Shown here one piece after another: positions 35,058 through 47,957 of a DNA stretch of 64,000 bases. Source of the stretch: Mesocentrotus franciscanus (Eukaryota; Echinodermata; Echinoidea; Camarodonta; Strongylocentrotidae); contig CP137666.1 of the NCBI GenBank assembly GCA_037976565.1, forward strand, positions 3,638,060 through 3,702,059. Reading direction: 5' to 3'. Below the pieces are notes generated by a model that was not told the origin of the DNA, ran no database searches, and saw only the letters and a program-made list of their open reading frames with translations. The first letter of the stretch is position 1, and each line of letters starts with the position of its first letter. The position numbers and the translations under genes were made by a program.

Positions 35058-35772
35058 CTGCAACGAGACAAAGAGAAAATGAAAGGGATGTTTAGAACAG
35101 AAGCCATGACTACACAAGCATCCGTTGTGATGGTATGAAAATATAAAAAAACATTTTGTTGACATATAATTGTAAAAGAAAATGAGGACATAGATTTGTA
35201 AATTCGATGTCTCAGTCACAGTACCAGGGCCTACAACAGACTAGATATAATATTAAATTATCCAAAGTGGCAACAAATTGGTTGGTTTGTTTGCAGTCAA
35301 TTGGAAGTCAATTGGAAGTCAATTAGGCAGTGTGAGTCCTGAGGTAACAATATATTAGTACAGTATTTATCAACAAATAAATTAGAGAACTTTTTCAATC
35401 CAGGATAACCAATATTGCCCTCATAAGTTATTTAGCATTTATAGCTAAACTCTGGGCCATGTTTCATAAAACTTATCAATAACAAGATACTGTAATCATT
35501 ATACGCCACTGAATTCCTTACATGGGATTGGCTATGAGCACATTTGTCATAGATCAGTGGCAGTTGTTGTTGATAAAAGTTTTATGAAACAGAGCCCTGA
35601 CCACCAATGAATTAAAAGAAGGCTTAACTTTAAATAGCTATAAATCACTTGTTCCAAAGAAATGCATCTGTATATAATGTACATACGGTATATACATGTA
35701 TCATGGGTTTTTTTAATATAAATTATATCATTTTTTAAAAATTTGCTCAGCTAAATCATACAATTGTTTTTG

Positions 35773-36166
35773 TTAAAGGTAAAGACCAGTTTTGGAAACG
35801 CCCCTCTCTCAGAATATGAAATGGAAGCTCTCATTACCAATCATGTGAAAGAATATGTTTTGACTAATGCGTGATGATACAAATTTTGCCCGGGAAATCG
35901 CCTACTAATTGATATATTTGGTAAATTATATCTATTGGGACCAAATAGATATCGTGCACGTGGTCGTGGAGTCCCATATACATCTTTCTGTGCACAGTGC
36001 TTGTAATTTTACCAAGACTGGGCCAAATTTCTTATCATTTTGATGATTCCAGAACCTTGCAGTACACACCAATACTTATATGCTAGATGATCAACCTTTT
36101 CTGATCGATTTCACAACGTTTCTTTCACAATGCAATCGCATGACCAGAACTGGTCTTTATCTTTAA
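35773..36166. mobile_element. TTAA-type MITE (second piggyBac-like family)
   Basis: Flanked by TTAA at 35773-35776 and 36163-36166. Inverted ends are AGGTAAAGACCAGTT and AACTGGTCTTTATCT. About 390 bases in total with no coding frame. It lies in the intron upstream of the SH2-SH3 main exons. Confidence 0.8.
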
Positions 36167-36942
36167 TGGTCACGGGGTCTACATTTTACAAGCTAAAAGC
36201 TTCTCAGTAGACCCCTCCACATTTTCCCATTACTTTGTTGCTCTTGATCTCAATCTGTTCATCATGCTAGATATTTTTCCCCCCTCAAATCAATGTAAAT
36301 ATTATAATGTAAAATATATCTTAAAATTGAAAAAAAATTGTGGAATATGAATAACTAAATAAATGCATTATTTACCAAATCACTGGCAGCTAGTATATAG
36401 TGAGCCAGTATGATCATTAAACAGATTAAGAGAGATTTATGAATATTTTAAACTGTTAATTCACTGAACATACATACATACCCATTCCTTCCACTGCCTT
36501 GACTTACATGTACATGTAGATTTAATACAAGGACGTGAAAAACTCAACTACCGGTATTGTGATTTCTTTAATTCTATGCATATTGTAAAAACAAATACAA
36601 ATATGTGGTGTTCTTCCGTTTCTCTCATGCCATTGACAAAAAATGTAATCAACCTTCATTAATGGCAAACATTCCCAGTACGACAGCTTGTATTGATCAG
36701 GAACCACACTTCAAGGAGAATATACTATTATCTTTGAAAGACCAGTCATACTTATCAGAATCTACATGACAAAATGAAATCACCCTTCATTGATGTCAAA
36801 ATTTCCCACGTTCATCATGCCTTCTTAGAAACTACTAGTCATAGAGTACATGTGCCTTTCATCAATATTTACCTAAATTTCCTTGAAAAGAGTTATTTTT
36901 TACCATAACCGAAGTAACTAAATGCTCCCCTCTTCCACACAG

Positions 36943-37059
36943 GGTTTGATCATTTACATAGCCCAGTCACCTGAGAAAAATGTACTTGAAGAGGAACTAT
37001 TGAAATACGTTGTTGACACATGTGATATTCGATACCCTCCGGTGTTTGTCAAGAACTGA
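36943..37059 (+). CDS. Exon-like coding segment, possible terminal exon, unidentified
   Basis: A good acceptor (CCCCTCTTCCACACAG) is followed by 38 codons: GLIIYIAQSPEK, VLEEELLKYVVD and CDIRYPPVFVKN, then TGA. Codon use and the amphipathic, charged composition look protein-coding, unlike the surrounding AT-rich DNA. No upstream exon on the plus strand was found and I do not recognise the family. It could be the last exon of a gene nested in the intron of the SH2-SH3 gene, a processed relic, or chance. Confidence 0.35.
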   Translation, partial: GLIIYIAQSPEKNVLEEELLKYVVDTCDIRYPPVFVKN

Positions 37060-38085
37060 AGGCTTTCCACCATGAGAGCGTTTCAACAAAAGAAAAGGCA
37101 AAACACAAAAGATTCAACAAAAAAAGTGGCACAAAACTTGAATTCGGGAATGATGTCAACAGTTGTTCAGACCTTGGTGGCAAGTAATGACGTGTTTCCT
37201 GTGACAATACTACACTATTTATTAATGTCAGTATGTGTTTTACTTTCTGTTGCTTTAGGACTCCTGCCCATACCGCGTTGGTAAACATTTATGCTGGACC
37301 CCACCCACTGTGTTGAAGGTTGATTAAAGTGCAAGAAAATTTGATGATGTTGATATTTCACAGAAAGGCTGATACGAAAAGGAAGTCATGAAATAGTAAT
37401 GAGAACCAACTTGGGGTTCACTATTAAACGGAAGTAGATAGTAAGGGGAAGTAATAAACCATATCACCTTTCATATTCAAGAACTCAATAAAACACTATC
37501 AATACACCCCTGTAAGCAGCGCAGAGGTTTGCTTTTTAGACAAGGAGTAAAGTCATTGAAAGAAAGTGATAGGGCTCCATAAACCTCCTGATCACCATGA
37601 ATTTACACACATGTATACATGTAGGTCTACTGGTACATTATTGAAAGGAAACTTCCATTACGCTTTAAAGAGAGTGAAGATTACAGGAAGATATATGATC
37701 CATGACACAAATAAGTATCAAGTACAATTAACAATTCCTCTAATGCCATTAATTAGCATCATATTGTACATTTTGAATTGCCAAAGAAAACAATGGAAAA
37801 CATACATTGTAGTATACACAAATCATCTTGCTTCTTTATTGATTTCTAAAAGATTATAACAAACATTTAAACCACAGGACTTTCAGCTAGTACCTGCAAG
37901 AATGCACGGATGTGTAATCAATAAGTGTAATACTAGTCATTCATCCACACCACAATGTAGGATGTGGGATGACCTTCATGAGTTCAGGTTATGACATCGT
38001 TTCATTCATCCAACAGAATAGAATCTGGTGATTTAAAAGACAGAGACAGAGAGAGAAAGAAAGGGACACCTGACTCTGGTAATAC

Positions 38086-38261
38086 CAAGGCGTTACTGGC
38101 TCAGTAAGGGTAGGATGTGGTAGTGTCACATGGCCCGGTATGGCTGTCATCGGACTTCCGACCGGGAAGTAATTGGACGCCAGGAGGATGTTTGTGGGAG
38201 TGTTGTATAGCAGGTTCATGTGCACTGTCAATGCATGAAGGGCTATCTCATGCTCCAAGTC
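38086..38261 (-). CDS. Probable upstream exon of the SH2-SH3 gene
   Basis: Minus strand: acceptor GTGTACGTGCAG, then DLEHEIALHALTVHMNLLYN and, further on, SNYFPVGSPMTAIPGHVTLP. Two donors are possible: GGTATTACC at 38085 (phase 2) or GTGTCCC at 38069 (phase 0). Only the first joins in frame to the exon at 35057, giving PW-SCSMFSPSK and then RQHNSLPNSP. That continuation ends in a six-histidine run and then needs a one-base shift to reach the SH2 frame. No known domain is seen. Linkage to the SH2-SH3 gene is inferred from phase and strand only. Confidence 0.5.
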
Positions 38262-39100
38262 CTGCACGTACACACAGTCAAAGTCTTTTCACACTTCTCC
38301 ACCTCATTATCAAACTTAAAGGGATGTTTCTAGAAGGTACTGAATACGATCGCATTGGATGTCTTGTTATATATGATTGTGATATTAAGTTGATAGGTCC
38401 TGATCAAATTTAGATCAGTTGATGGAGCTAAAGCCAAGGTAGTTATAATTTCCAAAGTTAAAACTTGTAACCTTAAGTCCATATAATTAATGATATCATG
38501 CTGTGACATAATTATGCTACACAGAAATAGAATATATATCATTACAACAATTTCAACTTTACAATACTACATTAAACTACAATTGTCAGTACAGGATACA
38601 ATAAAATATCTTCACCTAAGATATTATTTTGGACATATAGAGCAGGTATATTAGAATTATACTTGCAAAATATCACCTCACTCAATATTCTGGGAGAAGA
38701 AAAAAAAGTAACCACGTAGGCTTAGTATAATCCAAATTATACACCTGTATAATGATAATCAAACAATTTTTCTTTAAAAGAGACAATTACTTTTAGACTG
38801 GACACAAAAGTTTCAAGCGTTCATGAAAAAATGCTTTTAAAAGAAACCGTGTGATAAGACAATCAGTAGAATGTAGAGTATGTATGTTACCTGTGATATA
38901 TTAACATATTCCATTCCTATCTACAGCACATGTCCCACTTTACGTCATCTCCTTGCCAAATTTACATTCAGGAAATAGACAGCAAGCGTCATTCCTCTCA
39001 TCTTACCCTATAAAATATGAATTCTTGAGTATCTTTCTCTCCTTCAGCTTGACTGGTCTAGCTGCGTCAGTGCAATATTGCTTGAAAAGAAAAATATAAC

Positions 39101-39229
39101 ATGGAACTTTTTCTGAATATGGCAAGTTCGATTGGCGGTCAAGTTCGTGGAAGAGACTCAGGAGAAGCATACGTCACAGCTCTCCTGAAACGAGCGCTGA
39201 GGGAATTTTCATCCATTCCCATGATGTGA
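39101..39229 (+). other. Short open frame in a locally GC-richer unique region
   Basis: ATG at 39101 opens 42 codons ending TGA at 39229 (MELFLNMASSIGGQVRG...). A GTGAGC donor-like site overlaps the end. The wider stretch 39100-39560 is less AT-rich and non-repetitive and may be regulatory or a transcription start. Not supported as a gene. Confidence 0.2.
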
Positions 39230-40329
39230 GCCAACCCCTTTCACGTCTCTCCCTACATCGGTGTATACTTAGAGCTTTTTTTTCCTTTCTCGGAACAGGA
39301 GGCGTCAGATGGTTAGCTAACCAATTACGGAGGGTTGGATTGTGCTGCAGAGAGGACTGCGTGCAGACATGGGCAGCATGCTTAATTAACCTTCACCATC
39401 AAATCCTCCATTGCCGGCATCCATCTCTTTCCATCATGATGAAAGAGTCGAGAAGAAGAAAATAATCAGATCTGCCCATGTCTTCCATGAAGAATGCATG
39501 GACGGGCAGAGCCGGCGTGGGCTTTTCGCTGACTAATTTTCCCTAGAACTCACAAACCTTGGAGGGCCCAATGAAATCTAAGCTATCTAATTATTGTTTG
39601 GCGTAATTGTTTACCTACCAAGTATTATCATCCACATCCTATTTGTATAGGATGTAATTAACCCATAATACACTATGTCATAAAAACTACATTGTTTACA
39701 CCCAATTACACTCCTGTTATACTTCAGGATGGTAGATTTTACAAACAGACTTTAAAATGTAGTCCTGTAATCCTCAACCTTTTCTCAAAAGATAATCTTC
39801 CTTTTTATCTTCCTGCAAATCCATTGTATATTTTCCCTTTCATAAGGCTGAACTTGGGCTAATGTTGGGCTGAACTTGGGCCATATCTGATTGGACATTT
39901 TAAAATGCTCTATATTATAACTTTATTTGTCTCTTAATAACATTGACATCCTCCATCAATGCCTTTCACATTCTGAATACTTCTTTTTGATCTTTCAGAA
40001 AATCCCAGTCATTTTGTACTCAGTTCTTGTTATTCCTCATTAGGTCCCTTCCCTTCCTCTAGATCCCAATTCCTTTCATATTTCGTAAGCATAAAGTGCT
40101 GTTAGATTATCTCATGTCTTAAAACATTAGACTACACACAATAATGAAGTTGATAATGGTATCGATGAATGTTATCAATTTGGGAGAAAAATACTCTAAG
40201 GATAGATACATCCCTTCTAAACATAGAAAATCCAACAAGAGTGTCAACTTTAATTTATCACAGAATCTATAAATATAAAGATATATAATACATAATAGGT
40301 TGATGAAACCATTATCATATTTCTCTTAG

Positions 40330-40412
40330 TATGTCATGTGCCCTGTGGCACTTCTGGAATGGGATAGTCAAACCATAGAGCATCGCTATTCATGGGAATT
40401 GAGGAGATACAG
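40330..40412 (+). CDS. Exon-like coding segment, unidentified, weakly PTB-like
   Basis: Acceptor TTTCTCTTAG precedes an open frame reading YVMCPVALLEWDSQ, then HRYSWELRRYR, and a GTATGG donor follows at 40413. 'YSW.LRRYR' resembles the 'W.L..LRRYG' strand of IRS/DOK-type PTB domains, but this is too short to be sure. Skipping to the segment at 42410 keeps the phase. Alternatively an ATG at 40415 opens 63 codons up to a GTAAGA donor at 40604; the two readings exclude each other. Confidence 0.3.
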
Positions 40413-40923
40413 GTATGGAAAGTCTAGCTGCCATGATACACAGCCAAGCCAAAGGGCCTCACTCCGGAAGTGACTTTATCAGGGAAAAGGACGTCACAAG
40501 CGTCTCTAGCTCAGTCTCAGCAGTAGCAGCAGCGGTCAAAGCAAAATTGATATCAAAACCAGTCCAGAGTGCTCATTATATGAAGAGCACAGTCACCATC
40601 AATGTAAGAGGTGTATTACATGTATGTATGGAGGATGGGAGTGCATTGGATGCGGGCAGTCTTTTAGTGGTTCCTTCCTGGAATACACATTAGCTATGCA
40701 GCATGGACTGTTAATCAAAGAAGGCACGCATCAGACAGAATATTGCATGCCCAATGTGATTAATGAGCTGGAATCAAGTAGGGCCAACCTCTATTCTAGT
40801 ATGCATATATATACAATTATACAGTATACATATGTACATACATTATAAAAGTATGCATTGCTGGCTTCATACTCACAGCATGGTCATGTTTCTGCTCGTT
40901 GCTTTTTTCTACATGTATATAAT

Positions 40924-41072
40924 TGATAGCATAAATATTTCTCCATAATGGACACATAATGCTAAGATATGAAATACTATTTCCTTTTAATGTTGTATTG
41001 ATAGCATAAATATTTCTACATAATGGACACACAATGCTAACATATGAAATGCTATTTCATTTAATTTTGATT
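40924..41072. repeat. ~75-bp direct tandem duplication
   Basis: TGATAGCATAAATATTTCT followed by CATAATGGACACA and ATATGAAAT occurs at 40924 and again at 40999, with a third start (TTGATAGTA) at 41072. Copies differ at several bases. Confidence 0.85.
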
Positions 41073-41204
41073 GATAGTATATATTTTTTTATTTTATAAT
41101 AGAAACATAGTCATACAATATGAAATTAAACAAATAATTTAAAGACTCCATGATCCATACATAACAACGTTTATCTATTTAGTTATTTCGTTTAATTTAT
41201 GCCT

Positions 41205-41640
41205 AAACTATTCACCAAGTATAAATATCTTGGCATTATGTTAAATAATAAGCTGACATGGCATCACCATATAGAGTACATATCTCCATATAGAGTACAT
41301 GTATGTCATCCGCAAAGCATACTGCATGCAGTGCTATATTTTATCAGTCTCAAAGTTACTATCTTCCCATAACCCTCTTTTCTGTATTTACATGTAAGAC
41401 AATTGTTATACAGTCAGCCATTATGGCATTTATATACTAAATCTGTGTCAAGTAATTATTTTATTTTATTCAATTAATATTATCAATTATTTTATACATT
41501 TTTATCATTATCATTATTATTTTTTTAGATGACTTGACTTTGTAGTAAGATACTGTCAATTTTACCAGTGACCTCATGCCTACTTCATACCTGTGTTTCT
41601 GTATTTTTAATGCAAATGTGGAAATAAATTCAATTCAATA
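41205..41640 (+). mobile_element. Non-LTR retrotransposon 3' fragment
   Basis: The plus strand reads FTKYKYLGIMLNNKLTWHHH then IEYI, the conserved 'YLG..L...LTW..HI' block downstream of the LINE reverse-transcriptase catalytic core. Later sequence is frameshifted. The 3' end TGTGGAAATAAATTCAATTC near 41619-41638 matches the TTCAA-type tail of such elements. Confidence 0.75.
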
Positions 41641-41767
41641 CCTAAATGTTTTCACAGCAATTGTTTTCTTCTCAGTACCAACAATTGTTGACACTACACA
41701 GTAATCAAAGTGACGTATGACATGTACATGTATGACATACCACTATGGTTAGAGTTCCAGCAGCTGA

Positions 41768-42132
41768 AATTTTCTAAACTTGCAGTCATAAATACTTTGC
41801 TGGATGGATTAGGAAGTTTTCTTTCATTACCACACCATATGACCTTTAACTTGCCAACAAACAGCTTCCATTACATCCTTACCTATATATTATAAGCTGC
41901 TTTACTTGGCAATCAGGTTTAAAGAATGAGACAAAATACTCTATAATTTTCTAATTTTCTAAACTTGCAGTCATAAATACTTTGCTGGATGGATTAGGAA
42001 GTTTTCTTTCATTACCACACCATATGACCTTTAACTTGCCAACAAACAGCTTCCATTACATCCTCACCTATATATTATAAGCTGCTTTACTTGGCAATCA
42101 GGTTTAAAGAATGAGACAAAATACTCTATAAT
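41768..42132. repeat. 185-bp near-perfect tandem duplication
   Basis: The segment beginning AATTTTCTAAACTTGCAGTC is repeated from 41953; over its length I see only one clear substitution (CCTTACC versus CCTCACC). The near identity implies a recent event. Confidence 0.9.
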
Positions 42133-42409
42133 CATGTGGGGTCGAAGATAAAACTAAAGCCACTACATCTATCCATGATCTTAAGTTAAAATAGAGAAAT
42201 TAAGTGCTGCATAACATCTTTCTGACTATTCTCAATTTTCTGGAGTAATCAGCATTAATCATTAATCATTAATGCATTAATCAGCGCTATCCAAACTCAG
42301 CAATTCAGGTCAAGTTGACATCAACTATAATTATGTCTCCCAAGTTCCAAGGAGAAACTCAGAGCAACAACAGATTCATCCTCCTTTTTATATTTTTTTT
42401 ATATTTAAG

Positions 42410-42602
42410 GTGGCTGTATAGGTTCCCAGCAGAAAGAAAGAAAGGTGATAAAGAGGTCAATATTGAACAGGAAGTGGGACATTTGAATTCACAGCTGGCA
42501 CAACTGGAGGAACTCCACCTGACACAAATACCTTTGACCTCTGTCTATCCGTCAGAGGTCAAATATGCAGGAATTACCGCTGATATAACCCTTGAACTCT
42601 AA
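42410..42602 (+). CDS. Exon-like coding segment with stop, possible terminal exon, unidentified
   Basis: Preceded by a T-rich acceptor (TTTTTTATATTTAAG). With two carried bases the frame reads WLYRFPAERKKGDKEVNIEQ, then EVGHLNSQLAQLEELHLTQI and ends ITADITLEL-stop. The middle is helical, possibly a short coiled coil. It joins in phase to the segment ending at 40412. No family was recognised. Confidence 0.35.
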
Positions 42603-44612
42603 AAAGTGTAGGAAAATCCTCACTTCACTTGGAAGAGGAAATATTACAGATTGAATAAGAGACATCCCCTCCAAAAGTACATGCGGATTTGAATCAAGTC
42701 TCAAAGCAGGTTTAGATGTCCACATCAAATGCGGGTCGAGGGATGCTGATAGCGTTCAAATTAGTTTTGGGTCCCAACTAAGTCTGCATTTAATTCAGAT
42801 TTACTCCCGTTCTACCCCTAATATGAAAAGGGTATTAGACTAACAGTAGGGGAAGGAATTTGGAAGAAAAAATACTTCACATTGATAAAAAAATTACCAA
42901 TTTTGTAAACTTTTCCACTAATGGCTTCATATCAAATTATTGATAATAATGCCTCCACAAATTTTAATTTCTTGACTCTGGATCAAGTCAACAGTGGCCT
43001 CTATTCAATATTTTAAAAAGGGATATGATAAAGGTAACAATATAATAAACCGATGGCCTGAAGGATTTAGAGCCATTTCAACCTACACCCATTGTAACGC
43101 CATAATGAACTATCGTGGGTAGATTGTATACTTTGTTACTCATTTACTGGTGGTGAAGTGGTGAACTTCAACTAACCGCAAAAAAACACCACTATCTGTA
43201 GAATCATTTCCTTTAGAAGATTAATGTGTTTGATAAAAGAAGGGGGAAAAAATGGAAAACCAAGTGGAAAAAGAACCTTGCACTGCATCTGTGCTGTGGT
43301 TGGGTTCCCATTATCCTGAAGAGAAACACATCAACATTTGGAGTAGTACAGTCTACATGTACATGTCTGCTGCACTAACAGTGCATGCTTATCCTTGTCC
43401 GTTAATCATTTGTGGAATATCATTAATTTATAAAAATTACTTTTGAGTGGATTCTGTCATTTAGGAAATGTCCCAAGACATGTCAGTAATTAGCAAAAAT
43501 CCTTCAAGAAACTTCATTTCAATTTTCATGCTGCATAATATATATGGAAAAAATTAATTCATCTAATTATGTTCTAAACAGCAGAAACAAAGAAGGACCA
43601 AGTCGCTGGATAAAGTGCTATTCAATTTTAGATCTGAACAGTAGAATCAGAACATTTCAGAGCATGAAACATTGGCATACCATTTATGAAGATTGTATTT
43701 TCTAGCAAGAAACTTTGGCAATTTATTCTATGTCATGTTGTTATTCAATCAAATTCAATCAATCAAATTCAAATATTCAAATATGGAATGAAACTTGAGT
43801 GAATCTTGACCATTCCAGAAACTTCCATGCATGCCAAGGTTTCTGTTTTTACCATAGTGTAAACATTCTTATGTGGGTGGACAGACGAGAAAAAGTGTGC
43901 GACAGTGGTAGAATTCAATAGTCCCATGGTTGAATTCAAACGATGGAAAGAAGAAACCACACACATGCATAAAAAGGCACAATCAAAATGATTTATATTT
44001 CAACATCCCTCATAATATCTAACACAATTCATCAGGCAAATAGATACAGAGTTGAGGGGCTGAACATTTATTGCGGTAATTTGGCTTCTTTGTCATATTA
44101 CTATTTCCTTCCAGGTAAGCTTATGCCTAAGGCCATTATACATCATTATATTCATTTGATCTTGAAACCAAAGCGATACAAAGGCTGGAGATGAGTGGAA
44201 GACACAATCAGCATATAATACATGAGCCTACACGAATATTCTCTCTGAGTCACAAATGAGTTTCAGTATCAAGCATTGCATTTCGGTACAAATGATAAAA
44301 CAGACCGTGCATAATTATGGTCAGCCATATGAACCTACATGTACTGTATGCATTGTCAAAGAACTACATTTCGTTATAATTAATAAACCTATCTCTCTAC
44401 GTCAAAGTTACGAGAATGCAAAAGGGTTCGAGGACACTTTGATAGTTTAGGATTTTATACACCTCAAACTAGTATTTGACAATTACTTCATCTTCTATTA
44501 CAGTAACTTCTTAAATAATCAGATGTATATCTCTATATACAAAAAAGTGTGGAATACACCGAATATCAAATAGAAAAAAATTGTGATTATGTTTATGCAG
44601 GCATTGCAGGGA

Positions 44613-44755
44613 GAGTCTGTGGTTACAGACAAACTGGAGGAAATACATTAGAAAGAAATGTTGAATAGTGTCTGTATTTACAGACTAACTAGAGGAAATT
44701 CATTAGAAATGTTTGTGATTATGTGATATATAGAGTCTGGATTTACAGACTAACA
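44613..44755. repeat. Degenerate tandem repeat, about 60-75-base unit
   Basis: GAGTCTGTGGTTACAGACAA with CTGGAGGAAATACATTAGAA, then TGTCTGTATTTACAGACTAA with AGAGGAAATTCATTAGAAA, then GAGTCTGGATTTACAGACTA. Each carries a small AGTCTG...CAGACT palindrome. A similar palindrome lies at 57707-57722. Confidence 0.65.
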
Positions 44756-46689
44756 TTGATAAGTTGTTGTTTTCCTCCTGGGCAGACTGAACTGTTTTTC
44801 AACTGGCAAGAGATGTTTTTTCCTTTTTTCCCTTTCTTTCTTTTTGTTCCCTTTCTCCTTCATTCAGCTGGAAATCCCTCTCAAGAAGGAAGACCTGCTC
44901 ACGATAATCCTCCTAATAGGACTACCTACATGTATATAGGAAACCGGGACGAGCAGGAAAGAGGGAAAACATACAATCCCTAATCTAGTTGAGAGGCCCT
45001 ACTTTCTCAATACCTGTGGCTACAAATAAGATGTACCCGGTACACTTACTTGCCTCCCATGAAGAAATGGAAAACTTCATGGCATTTCAAATGATTAGAC
45101 AACTCTAACAGCAATGGACTGATTATTTGGCATGTGTGAACACAGCATTAGGTAATGTTGTACATACAGATTTTGGCAACATTAAATCAAGAACACAATA
45201 CGAAATCCTGTTTGAATGCATGAAGGTTTGACATAACTGTACATAACTGGGCTACTTCCCTTCTAAACAAGCTCCTTTTTCCAACATTTCTTTTTACAAA
45301 AAGGCCCTTAAATGATATGAGAGCAGGGACTATGTACTGTATCAATGTACAAAGACACTTCTATCTACCGGTATTCAAGGGTTTTGTTGTTAAAAGGAAA
45401 ATACAGTGGACTTCTCAGATCATATGGATGTGTATCAAAATAATTGAGAAGGCATCATAGTGATTGCTGTATACTTAATAGTAAACAAAAAGAATTCAGG
45501 CAGCTGAAAGTGAATTTTTTTTTAAAAAGGAAAACAAAATTCCACCCTTTCATCTTGAACTGTGTATCTACTATATACATTGTACCTGCACATTCAAGGG
45601 CTGACAATATTACAGTGTATTTGTATTATGCAAATCCATCCTCGGCAATTCTCTTGTTTTTATCATTCAACTCATTTCCTCGGACAGTCTAGCACAGGCG
45701 GAGGGTAGCAAATTTAATTTTGCAAAATGTCAGAAATGTATGTAATTGATTTTACATTCGCCGCCAGATTGAGTAAGTCAATATGAGAATACGGGGAAGA
45801 GTAATATTTATTTTCCTGCGCTCGTGTTTTATCAAATTTGCTCCTGCCGAAAAGGTCGGACTCCTTTTACGCAACAAAGGAAAGGGGGGAAGAAGGAAGA
45901 GGCAATATATTGATGGCATGCCCTGCTTGTCTCTGCCTCGCTGATGGGTTACTGCCAGGCATGCCAAATTTTTGTGAATGCAGGCTGTAATGGGGAATGG
46001 ATAAAGCCTAATCTTGTCTGCGGTATTGCGATCCATTGAGGTGTAATGTGGAGGAATCAAAAGAGATTGTTCATTCCTCATTTCATATGGATAGACTGGT
46101 GAGAGGGTGAGAGAGAAAGAGAGAAAAAGAGCCAACACTTGGTTAGGCACAGAGAAGATGGGTCACATTCATACACCTTCCCCCAGGACCCCTCCCCCCC
46201 CCCAAAAAAAGAAGAAGATAAATAAATAAATAATTACAACAACAAAAAATCTCTTGGGGTTACTATGTTCCATAATCTTCACTTACATTAGTTACATAGA
46301 TCTTTAAATAAAGTACACATTGCACTAACAACCAAGGTCAACAATAGTGGGTGAAAAACGTTCTGAAGGCAATTTACATTACTTTATTTTATGTATATTA
46401 TCTGTATTTATGTGCTCAAGATTTTAAGTGGTTATTGAGCTTGGTTATTGTATCTCACATACGTGATCTTCTGAAAGAATGATGAAGGACTACCGGTACT
46501 CTTTCATTTCTACACAATGTATGCCTACATGTTGTAATCAAGCAACACCCCCATCCCCTTACCGTAAAATCTCACCATATGATAATTACCATATTTAACA
46601 ATAGATCTCAAATTAGATATAACAAATTCGAAATACAAATGATACAGATAAACAAGGGTGAATGAAACAGAGGAGAGTAAAAGAGAAGG

Positions 46690-46701
46690 GAAAGGGAAAA
46701 A

Positions 46702-46735
<34 letters not shown>

Positions 46736-46830
46736 CAAGGGAAGAGGGGGAGAGACAGGGGGAGGGAGAGAAAGAGAGAAAGAGAGAGAGAGAGAAAGAG
46801 AAGGAGAGAGAGAAAGAAAGGGGGATAAAG
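46690..46830. repeat. AG-rich microsatellite tract
   Basis: Polypurine GA/GGGA repeats for ~140 bases, with a pure GA run at about 46707-46733. Confidence 0.85.
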
Positions 46831-47871
46831 GGGAATAAATGGGGAATGATAAGAAGAAAATAAGGACTAGATAGTGAGATTATCTATAGCGATTTTTCCT
46901 CCTTGGCAGTGTCTGATATGTAAACTCTTCTTCTCTTTTCATGAAAAACATGACTGAAAGAATGAACAGTTATAAATTATATATGTGTCCAAAGTCTACA
47001 CTTTACCCTGAGCAAGTATAAAGGTACAAAGATCAAATTTTGTTTAGACATGAATGATTGTGTTGTGTAGACAAACAATTGCTCACAAAAAGTTCAAACC
47101 AAGTGCCGGCCTACCCCAACAAAAAAATCATACTCCAATAACGGTTCATTAATGTTTTTGTTATTCAAAGACATGTGTGTGAGACTACTGTGGTCATGAG
47201 TATAGCTGCATCACATTCACAGTTCAGAGGACTTTTGGAAGGGCTATGTACTGTTTTAGCATTACCGGTATGCAACTAAATAAATTATATCAACGATGAT
47301 TATTATTATGATTTCATTTGTTATATCAGCTACATGTACTTTGATATGGTATAGGCCTAATAGATAATTTTTTTCTTGGTTATCATTAAAATGAAATGGT
47401 ATACAAGCTAGGTGTATGCAGAGTATTAGGACTACGAGAATTGGTTTATGAATATATTACATGATATATATACCTGTATAAAATGAAAAGTCATATATCA
47501 AATCAACTGGAAGCCCTTATGTTTCCATAATGTTTAGAGGTCTGCTCATGGAAAACCATTTCAAGCGATTAAAAGCAATTTTAGATTGGAAAATAGTTGT
47601 TCCTCTCCATAATTCAGGTTAGTGTTTACAGGGGGAGGGGTACTGGTGGTGCTATAATCAATCTGAAAATATTGACACATGATTGACATCAAACTGGTAA
47701 CAATCTGGATGTCTTGCATGTCTTGTATATATATATATATATACCAAGCAATTAAATATAAATATCCACAAGATATATGGTATGAACTATAGTAAACCTC
47801 ACAAGAACATGATCATTCATAAAACTATGAATTTTACAACTTGTGATAAAAGTGCAGGTATGTTGACTTAC

Positions 47872-47957
47872 GTGGTGCAGAGATTTTCTGGGAGACACAT
47901 GGAAGAAACTTTTGTGTGAGTTGGTGATGCCATGAATCACCGAAACATCATGTTTGT
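47872..47957 (-). CDS. Possible further upstream exon of the SH2-SH3 gene
   Basis: On the minus strand a strong donor (CACCAC then GTAAGTCA) ends an open frame reading VIHGITNSHKSFFHVSPRKS then LHH. A weak acceptor (CCTTACTCCAG) would start it at 47957. The phase-0 end fits the phase-0 start of the exon at 38261. No in-frame ATG was seen, so it would be internal or non-coding. Confidence 0.3.

Larger units (their letters stand above)
42603..47871. other. Gene-free stretch
   Basis: No convincing exon. It contains degenerate ~75-base repeats at 44613-44755, C- and A-runs near 46185-46210, and AG-rich DNA at 46690-46830. Confidence 0.45.

Noticed and set aside
45752..46150. 132-codon minus-strand open frame
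   Set aside because: No splice context and no recognisable domain; composition is that of AT-rich non-coding DNA running into an AG-rich tract.
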